Source of the DNA: Schlesneria sp.
GTDB taxonomy: Bacteria; Planctomycetota; Planctomycetia; Planctomycetales; Planctomycetaceae
Direction of reading: 5' to 3'
Length of the DNA: 9,765 nucleotides
Assembly (NCBI GenBank): GCA_025353525.1
Contig: JANXOO010001235.1
Location: 1-9,765, forward strand
Shown: one piece after another, positions 1 through 6,318 of the stretch
Numbering within the stretch: the stretch's first letter is position 1
Layout of the letters: every line of letters begins with the position of its first letter
Made by a program: the position numbers and the translations under genes
The notes under the pieces: model-generated
Database searches by the model: none
What the model was told of the DNA's origin: nothing
Seen by the model: only the letters and a program-made list of their open reading frames with translations

Positions 1-450
1 CAGCTCGACACGAATCAGTCGCGAATCACCGTCAGGAATATTGCTGATCAGCCGGGGGTTGCCGCCGAAGTCTTCGCCGCCGTTGCAGAAGGTGGCGTTA
101 TGGTCGATTTGATCGTCCAGAACATCGGCCATGGTCACCAGGCCGACATTTCATTCACAGTGCCTCGAGGCGATCTGGAACGATGTCTGCTACTACTGCG
201 AGAACTGGTCGAGCGTTGGCCGGGAACGGCGATCAGTTTCGACAAGGAAGTCGCCATGCTGTCGGTGATGGGGATCGGCCTGCGAAGCCATACCGGTGTC
301 GGCGAGAAGATGTTCAAGGCATTGGCTGCTGCAGTCGTGAATGTTCAGATGGTCAATACCAGCGAAATTCGTATCAGTGCCGTGGTCGCCCCGCGAGACG
401 CCGTCAAAGCACACCATGCGTTGCTGGCAACGTTCGGTTTGGAACACTGA
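1..450 (+). CDS. lysC: Aspartate kinase, C-terminal ACT-domain part (5' end outside window)
   Basis: This is the regulatory end of aspartate kinase, which phosphorylates aspartate to 4-phosphoaspartate, the first step towards lysine, threonine, methionine and diaminopimelate. The frame is open from base 1 and gives 149 visible residues before TGA. Two ACT domains can be followed. The first (about residues 7-75) contains VDLIVQNI followed by DISFTVPR. The second (about 80-146) contains VAMLSVMGIGLRSHTGVGEKMF and VQMVNTSEIRISAVV, ending in the typical ...LLATFGLEH. The TSEI(R/K)IS segment is characteristic of the allosteric lysine/threonine-binding region of this family. The catalytic amino-acid-kinase domain lies upstream, outside the window, so subunit type and feedback specificity cannot be judged. 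The next gene on this strand is about 860 bases away, so this is probably the last gene of its transcript. No clear hairpin plus T-run terminator follows the stop. Confidence 0.95.
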   Translation, partial: QLDTNQSRITVRNIADQPGVAAEVFAAVAEGGVMVDLIVQNIGHGHQADISFTVPRGDLERCLLLLRELVERWPGTAISFDKEVAMLSVMGIGLRSHTGVGEKMFKALAAAVVNVQMVNTSEIRISAVVAPRDAVKAHHALLATFGLEH

Positions 451-710
451 TGCTGCGGACAAAGAAGGGCCAGTGACTGACACGTTTGCCTTTCTCACCG
501 GTGGCACTTACGATTTCACTTCGTCTGACAGTGTTTTCGAGTCTGGCAGAGTTTTCGGGCATCGTCCGCTACAACCCGCATTGACTAAGGATCGGCGCAT
601 GAACAATTGTCGCAAGTTGCTGATATGCCAGTGGATTTCTCGAAGGCGAATCGTCGAAAGAGGAAGTGAACCACAGAGGCACAGAGACACAGAGAAGACA
701 AGCAAGAAAA

Positions 711-773
711 GGCGAGGCTGCATCATGGGAGGGCGAGGCTGCATTTTGGGGGGGCGAGGCTCCGACCGAGCCG
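711..773. repeat. Three-copy 21-bp tandem repeat with GGCGAGGCT core
   Basis: GGCGAGGCT starts at 711, 732 and 753, an exact 21-base period. The first two units stay alike beyond the core (GGCGAGGCTGCAT, then a G-rich end). The third diverges after the core into CCGACCGAGCCG. The period is a multiple of three, so in one forward frame it reads GEAASWE, GEAAFWG, GEAPTEP. The frame lacks other signs of being a gene, so this looks like a repeat, not a protein. It sits between the left arm and the internal copy of the CACAGAG inverted repeat. Confidence 0.8.
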
Positions 774-951
774 CCACGTCGCTGCATCTGGCCACATGAC
801 AAAGACCAATCACGAATTCCTCATCCCGAAACAAACGCCCACTCCAACACAAAGAACACGAATTAAAGAGTGAAACACAAGGCACAGAGAAGACAAGGCA
901 GAAGAAAACGACTCCCCAACAAATGCCATGCAGTAACGAAGAAACGAGAAA

Positions 952-981
952 CCCCGGTCAGTCTCTCCCCGGTCAGTCGCT
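952..981. repeat. Two-copy 15-bp tandem repeat
   Basis: CCCCGGTCAGTCTCT (952-966) is followed directly by CCCCGGTCAGTCGCT (967-981), matching at 14 of 15 positions. It lies inside the CACAGAG inverted repeat module. No function is evident. Confidence 0.7.
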
Positions 982-1312
982 CGGAGCGTCCTCGCAACGC
1001 GCCTCTTCTCCTTTCATTCTCTGTGCCTCTGTGCCTCTGTGGTAAAACATCTTCGCATTTCTCTGCCGGATAACGCCGAGCGATTCGGTCCGTTTCAGCC
1101 AAAATGGTTCCGACAGTCGATGATGCGCCGGTCCTTAGGGCTCGTTGACACTTTGAGCTCGCTGGCAGGTATCACGTCGCGGATTTCTTTCCCATCGCGT
1201 TGCCGACGGAATTCGCTTGCTCAAAGCGTGCAATCAGAATTCCGATGATCCCCTGACAACTCTTCTGCGTTATCTGTCATCGTCTGACGTTTTGAGAAAG
1301 GACGTGAAGTCG

Positions 1313-2113
1313 ATGTGGGATTCACTTTGGAAGATTGCGCACGAAAAATCGATCGGGATTCTGATCGGAGCTGCCTTTGCGATTGCTACTGCGTGGTTGG
1401 CCGCGTGGTGGCGACGTCGTCGCGAAATGCACGAAATCCACCGCGGACAACAGTTTCAACAACTGGAATTCGCGTATGCCTTCGTTGCTAAAGGTCACGA
1501 CGGATGTCATCGGTTGCTTGTACGCACAATCGGTTGCTTGCCGCTCAAGGTATTCGTTGCCAAAGATTCGATTCGGTCTCACCTTTTGGGACTGACACGC
1601 GAGTCGGCTGATGACGAATTGAATTCGGTAATCGCCATGGAAGGGAAGATGGGCTCGTTCGTCTTGCGCGAACTTCACGGGCATTTGAGGACTCTTCTGG
1701 AACAATCAGCAACAAAGCGAGAATGGTGGGTTATGGTTCCGATCCTGGAGACGTATCGCCCGTTGCAATACGTTGCCCCGACAGTTCTGCTGGTCCGCAG
1801 TGCGGATCTGCCATTGTTTGCGTCGTTCGAATCGTGCAAGGACCTCAAGGTTCATCACGGTTCCGATGCCGCAAAAATATTGACGCTGATGGAGGTGTAT
1901 CGCAAATTCAGGAAGCAGCAGAAGTCCCTCGCGCAGGCTCGCGAGGAAGGGCGGTCGACTCAGTATCTCGAGGAAATGTGGTTGCTCGATCTCTGCCTGT
2001 CGACAGACTTCGTGGAGCCTACGACCGAAGAAGTGGAATCCGGTTTGTTAAAACCATTCCGGCTTCCGCCTTGGGAACGATTTGCGCCGACGCTCAAAGC
2101 CATGGGGCACTAA
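1313..2113 (+). CDS. Uncharacterised protein with a single N-terminal membrane anchor
   Basis: A 266-residue protein that I do not recognise. ATG 1313 is chosen because GAAAGGA lies about ten bases upstream (1295-1302). The same frame opens at TTG 1217, but the 32 extra residues look unremarkable and that start is not preceded by a good ribosome binding site. Residues 13-34 form one clear hydrophobic helix (IGILIGAAFAIATAWLAAWW), followed at once by RRRRE. By the positive-inside rule the remaining 230 residues should lie in the cytoplasm. That part is mixed and folded-looking: a hydrophobic stretch at about 138-172 (WWVMVPIL to LPLFASF) and a charged, possibly coiled helix at about 190-223 (LMEVYRKFRKQQKSLAQAREE). 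There is no catalytic motif I can name. Codon use is ordinary for the window and the frame is clean over 800 bases, so it is probably a real lineage-restricted gene. It converges on the methyltransferase gene downstream. Confidence 0.75.
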   Translation: MWDSLWKIAHEKSIGILIGAAFAIATAWLAAWWRRRREMHEIHRGQQFQQLEFAYAFVAKGHDGCHRLLVRTIGCLPLKVFVAKDSIRSHLLGLTRESADDELNSVIAMEGKMGSFVLRELHGHLRTLLEQSATKREWWVMVPILETYRPLQYVAPTVLLVRSADLPLFASFESCKDLKVHHGSDAAKILTLMEVYRKFRKQQKSLAQAREEGRSTQYLEEMWLLDLCLSTDFVEPTTEEVESGLLKPFRLPPWERFAPTLKAMGH

Positions 2114-2312
2114 CGTTTCGTGGCCGTGTTGGAAAGCACGGACGCTTCGTCCTGTCATCGCCCAATGCCTCGAACTTGACTACGAACCGTATTTGAAGAC
2201 TTGCCATGCGAGAAAGGGGTGTTGTTTCGATGCAATCGCAACACCGGTTGAAGCTAAGGGTAATTCGATTTCCCGGGCATGCAGAGTCAGTTGGACTGCC
2301 TTGTTCAACGGA
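2114..2312. other. Convergent intergenic gap with weak hairpins
   Basis: The 199 bases between two convergent stop codons contain two small adjoining inverted repeats: CCGTG/CACGG (2124-2128 with 2137-2141) and GGACG-CTT-CGTCC (2140-2152). Neither is followed by a T run. They might help end transcription, but a true intrinsic terminator is not supported. Nothing else is recognisable. Confidence 0.4.
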
Positions 2313-3131
2313 TTAGCGCGATTGATTGCTGCGCGCGATGTAGTGAATCGACGAGTTGCCGGAGTCGTCCGTCGAATCCGGCAACGTTCGTCCATGGACA
2401 TCGAGGCATTCTTGCGGCTGGAACCCCGCAGCAACCAGTTGTTCAAGTTGCGCTTTACGGCTGATGTAATAATGAAATGCCGCGAAGTTGTTCCCTGAAT
2501 CGTTGAGCAGCGCGAAGTCGTCTTCCCATTTCTGCTGAGGTTTTAATCGCCGATGATTGGCGCTGGCCTTCCAATAGTCCAGAAGCACCCTCAATTGAGT
2601 CACCGGATTGCGGCATCGTTCGAGTTGCGGGCCCTGTCCGGCCTCAGCAAAATTGCGATTGTGTGCCGAAAAATACAACAGGCCGTTCGGGACCAGTACC
2701 CGGCGAACTTCTGCCAGGACCTGCAAGCGTTCGTCGTGAGCGACGGCGTCAAACAGGTTTGATACGGCAAGGATCGAGTCGAATGATGCATCGCTGAATT
2801 CGGTCAGGTTGCGGATATCTCCTTCGATGAATTGGCCATCGAAGAATCGGCGCTGTGAGTGCTCGATCATCGAACTCGAAATATCAAGACCGGTGTATTG
2901 AGCGACGACGGGGCAAAGATAGGCAGCCAGTCGACCCGCTCCGCTCCCCAGGTCAAGTATGCGTCGACCTACGAAATCGTCGCGGTATCGAATGAATGTT
3001 GTCGATTCGGGCGGCAGCAGTTTTGTAGGGGCGTACGTGGCAACGAGGTTGGTGCGGCGATACAGATTGTCCATCTGCTTGCTGTGACTCGTTGCACCGT
3101 TCGAAACGACCTGCGAAACCATCTGAAACAT
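2313..3131 (-). CDS. Class I SAM-dependent methyltransferase
   Basis: A 272-residue soluble methyltransferase of the Rossmann-like class I type (Methyltransf_11/25-like). Motif I is RILDLGSGAGRLAAYL (57-72), the SAM-binding glycine loop. The acidic residue at the end of strand beta-2 is in TGLDISSSMIE (D83). GDIRNL (105-110) and FDSILAVSNLFDAV (117-130) correspond to the following strands, and EVRRVLVPNGLLYFS (141-155) is the usual RVLxPGG-like motif. The C-terminal 100 residues, with HRRLKPQQKWEDDF and FHYYIS, probably form the substrate cap and are not diagnostic, so the substrate is unknown. No signal peptide or membrane helix is seen. ATG 3131 is taken as the start. Met4 and Met20 are alternatives, and none has a strong ribosome binding site (only CGGGA just before 3131). 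The gene stands alone on this strand, except for a possible small ORF 81 bases upstream. Confidence 0.9.
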   Translation of the reverse strand: MFQMVSQVVSNGATSHSKQMDNLYRRTNLVATYAPTKLLPPESTTFIRYRDDFVGRRILDLGSGAGRLAAYLCPVVAQYTGLDISSSMIEHSQRRFFDGQFIEGDIRNLTEFSDASFDSILAVSNLFDAVAHDERLQVLAEVRRVLVPNGLLYFSAHNRNFAEAGQGPQLERCRNPVTQLRVLLDYWKASANHRRLKPQQKWEDDFALLNDSGNNFAAFHYYISRKAQLEQLVAAGFQPQECLDVHGRTLPDSTDDSGNSSIHYIARSNQSR

Positions 3132-3212
3132 TCCCGTTGACCGGCCGAATCTTCAAGTCGACATGGCACCAGCCGCTGCGAATGGATGAGGTTCTTCGGT
3201 CACCTTATCTGC

Positions 3213-3527
3213 TTACGATCCGGTGTGAGCCATTGTTTTTAAGTCGGTTTCCGCGTCAGGAGCGGAGACGTCGACATCGCGACAATTTTCAGGTGTCGCA
3301 TGATTTGTCAACGACCTCAATTCAGACCGCTTACGGCGTTGAGCGACCAACCGGAACCAACGCAGCAAATCCGGGGCCAGTAGCAAGGCCGCCTGAATCG
3401 TATTCAACAGTGATTGCCAATAGTTCCGCTCGGGCGCGCATTGCCCCCGTCGTAACTGTGCGGAAGGGCGTGCGAATGCTGAATTTGTCGGGATCGCAGG
3501 AACGTGGAGTTCAATTCGCAAACGCAT
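3213..3527 (-). CDS. Possible DUF1127-like small protein (weak, perhaps degenerate)
   Basis: An open frame of 104 residues. Its C-terminal half resembles DUF1127 proteins, small arginine-rich proteins usually of 45-80 residues. Residues 55-73 read LRWFRLVAQRRKRSELRSL, which fits the family pattern of Trp, a run of Arg/Lys, then (E)LxxL. Residues 83-93 read RDVDVSAPDAE, which fits the family's (R/K)DIG(L/V)S..DA..E. In most members about four fewer residues separate the two parts, and the invariant G of DIG is D here. That suggests divergence, decay or chance. The ATG at 3527 has no ribosome binding site and the first 35 residues look non-native; a start near residue 41 (TTG) is possible. It lies 81 bases upstream of the methyltransferase on the same strand. 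I consider this suggestive only. Confidence 0.3.
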   Translation of the reverse strand: MRLRIELHVPAIPTNSAFARPSAQLRRGQCAPERNYWQSLLNTIQAALLLAPDLLRWFRLVAQRRKRSELRSLTNHATPENCRDVDVSAPDAETDLKTMAHTGS

Positions 3528-3710
3528 CGTCGCCAGTGTATTTGGTCAATGTGGCCATCATCGCTCCGCGTGATGTGCCTGCGTCGAGTACGTTCCGAAC
3601 ATTGCCATGACATTCCATTCGCTGACAGTCAGTCTTTTTACGGCAAAAGTCTTTAATTCTTCTCTGAGTGCAAGCGAGTAAGTCTAGTTGTTCATGATTT
3701 TTGACGCCGT

Positions 3711-3804
3711 TCGTACGGCCGCCCGTACGATACGGCAATCGTCGTCATCGAATCGTGACGATGCAGGCAGTCCCTCCTTATCGTCTGAATCGGTAAAGAC
3801 GATA
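3711..3804. other. Cluster of three consecutive hairpins upstream of the acyltransferase gene
   Basis: Three inverted repeats follow one another within 94 bases. The first is TCGTACGG-CCGC-CCGTACGA (3711-3730), with perfect 8-bp arms and a 4-nt loop. The second is TCGTCA-TCGAATCG-TGACGA (3742-3761), with 6-bp arms. The third has arms TATCGTCT (3779-3786) and AGACGATA (3797-3804), perfect over 8 bp with a 10-nt loop. The last two share the TCGTC/GACGA motif. No T run follows any of them. The cluster ends 161 bases before the acyltransferase ATG, so it could be a structured leader, a protein-binding operator array or a small RNA. The sequence alone does not tell which. Confidence 0.6.
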
Positions 3805-3965
3805 CGATCGGAGGCACTCGCGGATCACCCCTGGTTCCGATTTTCGATTCGGCCAATTGGTTTCACAACACCAATCCTGCCATGCTAGGTTGAGACCGGT
3901 GTGTTGAATTCGTCTGGAATAACGCCGATCCGACCGCAACGACCTCGAGCGTGCGACCTCATGAT

Positions 3966-5210
3966 ATGAACGAATCGCCCAAATCACTTCTCCCGCCGAT
4001 TTCTCCTGTGGAGTCGGAAGAAGTTGCGCGCGAATTCGTGCAAAGGGCTCCGGCGACGTTGACTCTTGAATCGCCCAAGGCAGATATCGATCGCAGTGCC
4101 CGGCGGATGAGCGCCACACAGTGTGCAACGCCCGCGTGGATCGGTCGCGGCCACATACCGGGGCTCGACGGCTTGCGAGCCGTGGCTGTTTTGATGGTCG
4201 TGATGACACACAGTGTCCAGACCGTCGGTTTCCCCGATTGGCCACTCGTCAAACAAATTGGACTTCGGGGCGCGATCGGCGTCGATGTTTTTTTTGCGAT
4301 TAGCGGATTTCTGATCACGACGTTGCTGGTTCGCGAACTGGAACGTGCCGGTGAAATCGGGTTGAAGCGATTTTATCTGCGACGATTTTTGCGGATCATG
4401 CCCGCTTACATTGGACTGATGATCGCTGTCGCCGTATGCCAGCGTTTCGGATATTTTCAGATGCAGTCGCGAGACTGGATCGGAGCACTCACGTATACGA
4501 CTAACTTCCTGTTTCATCCCTCGTGGGAACTGGGACATTCGTGGTCGTTGTCGATCGAGGAACACTTTTACCTGCTGTGGCCCTTCGTCCTTTACGTGGG
4601 CGGAAGCGTTCTCGGTTGGCGTGTCGGGATCGCGTGCGTGATCTCCTGCTGGCTGATCCGCTGCGGAATTGCGTTCGGCTTGCCCGCGAAAATATTTCCT
4701 GCGGGATCCGAACTGGCGAATGTCACGTATTGTGCACAAATGGCCGAAAGTTGGACCTTCACTCGAATGGACACGATCACGATGGGTAGCCTGCTGGCTC
4801 TGGCGTGCCGTACATCGCAAGGACGAGCATGGCTGGATCGACTGACTGAACCGGAAATGCTCTGGATCTACCTGATCACGGTGTGCGTTTCGATCACGTT
4901 GTCGCAATCGGGAAAATACATGTTGTGCGTTGCCTATACGCTCAACGGGACGTGCATCGCGCTGCTGATGTGGGGAGCGATTCAATCGAAGGGGGTCGTT
5001 CGTCGCGTTCTCTCGAATCCGCTGCTGAAAGTGATTGGTCTCGGTTCGTACAGCATCTATCTCTGGCAGCAATTGTTCATTCACCCCAGGCATGCCGGAT
5101 GGATTCACGAGTTCCCGCAGAATATCGTTTTTGCAATGGGCGCGTCGTTCCTTTCGTACGAGTTGATCGAACGACCGATGAACCGGATGAAAGATCGCGT
5201 TGCCGGCTGA
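3966..5210 (+). CDS. Membrane O-acyltransferase, OafA/acyltransferase_3 family
   Basis: A 414-residue polytopic membrane protein. Proteins of this family move acyl groups (often acetyl) onto sugars of lipopolysaccharide, exopolysaccharide or other surface glycans. Numbered from ATG 3966, HIPGLDGLRAVAVLMVVMTHS (63-83) opens the first membrane helix and carries the catalytic histidine (H82). GVDVFFAISGFLITTLL (105-121) is the second helix. YLRRFLRIMPAY (137-148) is the family R-rich motif, and HSWSLSIEEHFYLLWPF (191-207) is the conserved WSLxxEE(Q/H)FY motif. Several more helices follow, ending in LGSYSIYLWQQLF and YELIERPM. There is no SGNH esterase domain fused at the C-terminus. An unusual hydrophilic stretch of about 60 residues precedes the first motif. 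Starts at GTG 3951, ATG 3966 and ATG 4107 are all in frame, none with a strong ribosome binding site. ATG 4107 would give the usual family N-terminus. The acceptor substrate is unknown. Confidence 0.93.
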   Translation: MNESPKSLLPPISPVESEEVAREFVQRAPATLTLESPKADIDRSARRMSATQCATPAWIGRGHIPGLDGLRAVAVLMVVMTHSVQTVGFPDWPLVKQIGLRGAIGVDVFFAISGFLITTLLVRELERAGEIGLKRFYLRRFLRIMPAYIGLMIAVAVCQRFGYFQMQSRDWIGALTYTTNFLFHPSWELGHSWSLSIEEHFYLLWPFVLYVGGSVLGWRVGIACVISCWLIRCGIAFGLPAKIFPAGSELANVTYCAQMAESWTFTRMDTITMGSLLALACRTSQGRAWLDRLTEPEMLWIYLITVCVSITLSQSGKYMLCVAYTLNGTCIALLMWGAIQSKGVVRRVLSNPLLKVIGLGSYSIYLWQQLFIHPRHAGWIHEFPQNIVFAMGASFLSYELIERPMNRMKDRVAG

Positions 5211-5217
5211 TACGTGT

Positions 5218-6318
5218 TTATAAGACGATATCGACCCAGCGCCGCTCGGCGTACGACTGCAAGACGGCATCGGCAACCGCCTGCGAACTCGCTCCGTCAT
5301 CAAAGCCGGGACTGGCGTCGCGTCCTTCGACGATCGCGCTCACAAGTTCAAAGACCAGGTCATACCGGAATACGGTGCTCGGCTTCCCCTCATCGGGATT
5401 GCGAGGACTGGCTTCCGGCTTCATGAATTGTTTGGGGACAAGCGATTTTTCCATCGTCCCGCCGTGCTTGCCGACCAGAATGTAATTCGGGTCGACCAAT
5501 TGATAGACGGCCGAGCCTTCGCTGCCGTTGACTTCAGCCCACTCGAATCCGACACCGCTATTATGGTGTCCTTTCATCAGGGTGCTTCCTTCCCAAACTC
5601 CAACAGCGCCCGACCGGAATGTTCCGATCAGTGCCGACCAGTCGTCGACCTCTGACGGTTCACACGATTTCCCGTCGACGGTTTTGTCGCGGGGCACGAA
5701 TGTTTTGACCGCTCCGCAAACGCTTTGGATTGGTCCCATCAAATCCTGGGCGAAGTCGATCCGGTGGATGGTCATATCGTACAAATCACCGGCACCCGCC
5801 AGCTTCTTGTACTGACGCCAACCCCAACTCGTTTCAGGAAGATCAAGGAATCGCTGACTGCGGAAATGTCGCGGTTCGCCGAGCGATCCGCTTTTGACCA
5901 GGTGTCGCAGGTACCTCATCGAGGGTGCGAACCGGTAGGTAAACGCGGTCATATGCCGCACGCCTTTGGCTTTGGCGGCCTGGTACATTTCATTCGCTTC
6001 GGCATAGCTGACGCCAAGCGGCTTTTCGCACATGACGTGCTTTCCGCCATTGATACAGGCCAAGGCGATGTCACGGTGAGTAAAATTCGGTGTCGCGATG
6101 ATGACGGCGTCGATGTCCTTGTCGTTGGCGATCGCATGATAGTCGGTCGTATATTTGGCGGGCCCCCATTCGGACTTGCGCTGGTTCAGCAGTTGTTCGT
6201 TGGGATCGCAGACGGCCGCCAGTTCGCAGCGATTGTCGACACGAATTCCCGGAACATGGTGAAAATCGGAAACCAGACCGGCTCCAATAATCGCGATGCG
6301 AACTTTGTCGTTAGCCAT
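5218..6318 (-). CDS. Gfo/Idh/MocA family NAD(P)-dependent oxidoreductase
   Basis: A 366-residue cytoplasmic dehydrogenase of the type that oxidises or reduces a hydroxyl of sugars, inositols or related compounds with NAD(P). The N-terminal Rossmann fold opens with VRIAIIGAGLVSDFHH (6-21), then LAAVCDPN (33-40), AVIIATPNFTH (71-81) and the family signature HVMCEKPLGV (94-103) with catalytic Lys99. The C-terminal alpha/beta domain contains GAGDLYDMTIHRIDFAQDLMG (175-195), where His185 sits at the usual catalytic position. No twin-arginine signal is present, unlike many planctomycete paralogues, so it should stay in the cytoplasm. Length is typical for the family. The start at ATG 6318 is supported by GAAAG a few bases upstream. 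The exact substrate cannot be told from sequence, because planctomycetes carry many divergent copies. Its stop codon lies 7 bases from the convergent acyltransferase stop, with no room for a separate terminator. Confidence 0.95.
   Translation of the reverse strand: MANDKVRIAIIGAGLVSDFHHVPGIRVDNRCELAAVCDPNEQLLNQRKSEWGPAKYTTDYHAIANDKDIDAVIIATPNFTHRDIALACINGGKHVMCEKPLGVSYAEANEMYQAAKAKGVRHMTAFTYRFAPSMRYLRHLVKSGSLGEPRHFRSQRFLDLPETSWGWRQYKKLAGAGDLYDMTIHRIDFAQDLMGPIQSVCGAVKTFVPRDKTVDGKSCEPSEVDDWSALIGTFRSGAVGVWEGSTLMKGHHNSGVGFEWAEVNGSEGSAVYQLVDPNYILVGKHGGTMEKSLVPKQFMKPEASPRNPDEGKPSTVFRYDLVFELVSAIVEGRDASPGFDDGASSQAVADAVLQSYAERRWVDIVL

Larger units (their letters stand above)
670..1043. repeat. Imperfect inverted repeat of CACAGAGGCACAGAG type with an internal degenerate direct copy
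   Basis: Two 27-base arms, at 670-696 and 1017-1043, are inverted copies of each other and match at 26 of 27 positions (one A/G difference). Their core is ACCACAGAGGCACAGAG. They are about 320 bases apart. A shorter degenerate copy in the same orientation as the left arm lies at about 871-908. It shares the flanking TGAA start, GGCACAGAGA, AGACAAG and a trailing A-rich part. CACGAAT also occurs twice between the arms (about 810-817 and 856-862). Similar purine-rich CACAGAG repeats are scattered through planctomycete and some other environmental bacterial genomes, as I remember them. No transposase lies between the arms and I see no target-site duplication. Confidence 0.75.
451..1312. other. 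Gene-poor, repeat-rich intergenic stretch
   Basis: About 860 bases without a convincing gene. The open frames here are short, overlap on both strands, and translate low-complexity strings such as NHRGTETQRR on one strand and FSVSLCLCGS on the other. Both strings are direct translations of the CACAGAGGCACAGAG repeat. Bases 667-1043 hold the repeats listed separately. Bases 451-666 and 1044-1294 show no repeat or RNA gene that I can recognise. The stretch ends with the ribosome binding site of the gene starting at 1313. Confidence 0.7.
3132..3965. other. Long low-coding stretch between methyltransferase and acyltransferase
   Basis: More than 800 bases without a confidently identifiable gene. 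Bases 3213-3527 hold a weak DUF1127-like reading frame on the minus strand, listed separately. Bases 3711-3804 hold three consecutive hairpins, also listed. CAACAC (3866-3871) and GTGTTG (3901-3906) form a further possible outer stem around an inner CCT/AGG pairing. The rest (3132-3212, 3528-3710, 3907-3965) shows nothing I can name. The overlapping frames on the plus strand have no family resemblance. Confidence 0.5.

Noticed and set aside
666..866. Plus-strand frame starting MNHRGTETQRR
   Set aside because: It is the direct translation of the CACAGAG repeat and the 21-bp tandem repeat, with no ribosome binding site or domain.
508..885. Minus-strand frame of 125 codons containing LFLLVFSVSLCLCGS
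   Set aside because: The seeming signal-peptide-like string is just the translation of the CACAGAG repeat on the opposite strand. It is a common spurious annotation, not a gene.
1145..1175. Perfect TTGACA (1145-1150) with TATCAC (1170-1175), a possible promoter for the anchored protein gene
   Set aside because: The spacer is 19 bases and the -10 match is poor. Single TTGACA matches occur by chance, and planctomycete promoters are not well enough known to rely on this.
2082..2498. Plus-strand frame of 138 codons across the convergent gap
   Set aside because: It overlaps the ends of two better supported genes and has no domain or ribosome binding site.
3092..3610. Plus-strand frame of 172 codons in the gap before the acyltransferase
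   Set aside because: It begins inside the methyltransferase gene on the opposite strand, has skewed low-information composition, and shows no recognisable motif.
3951..3965. GTG 3951 as the acyltransferase start
   Set aside because: It adds only five residues over ATG 3966, with no better ribosome binding site. ATG is preferred.
3984..5303. A 439-codon open frame on the minus strand, longer than the acyltransferase it opposes
   Set aside because: It is antisense to a gene with unmistakable family motifs. Its translation is rich in Arg, Gln, Ser and Pro without any domain, typical of a shadow frame in GC-biased coding DNA.
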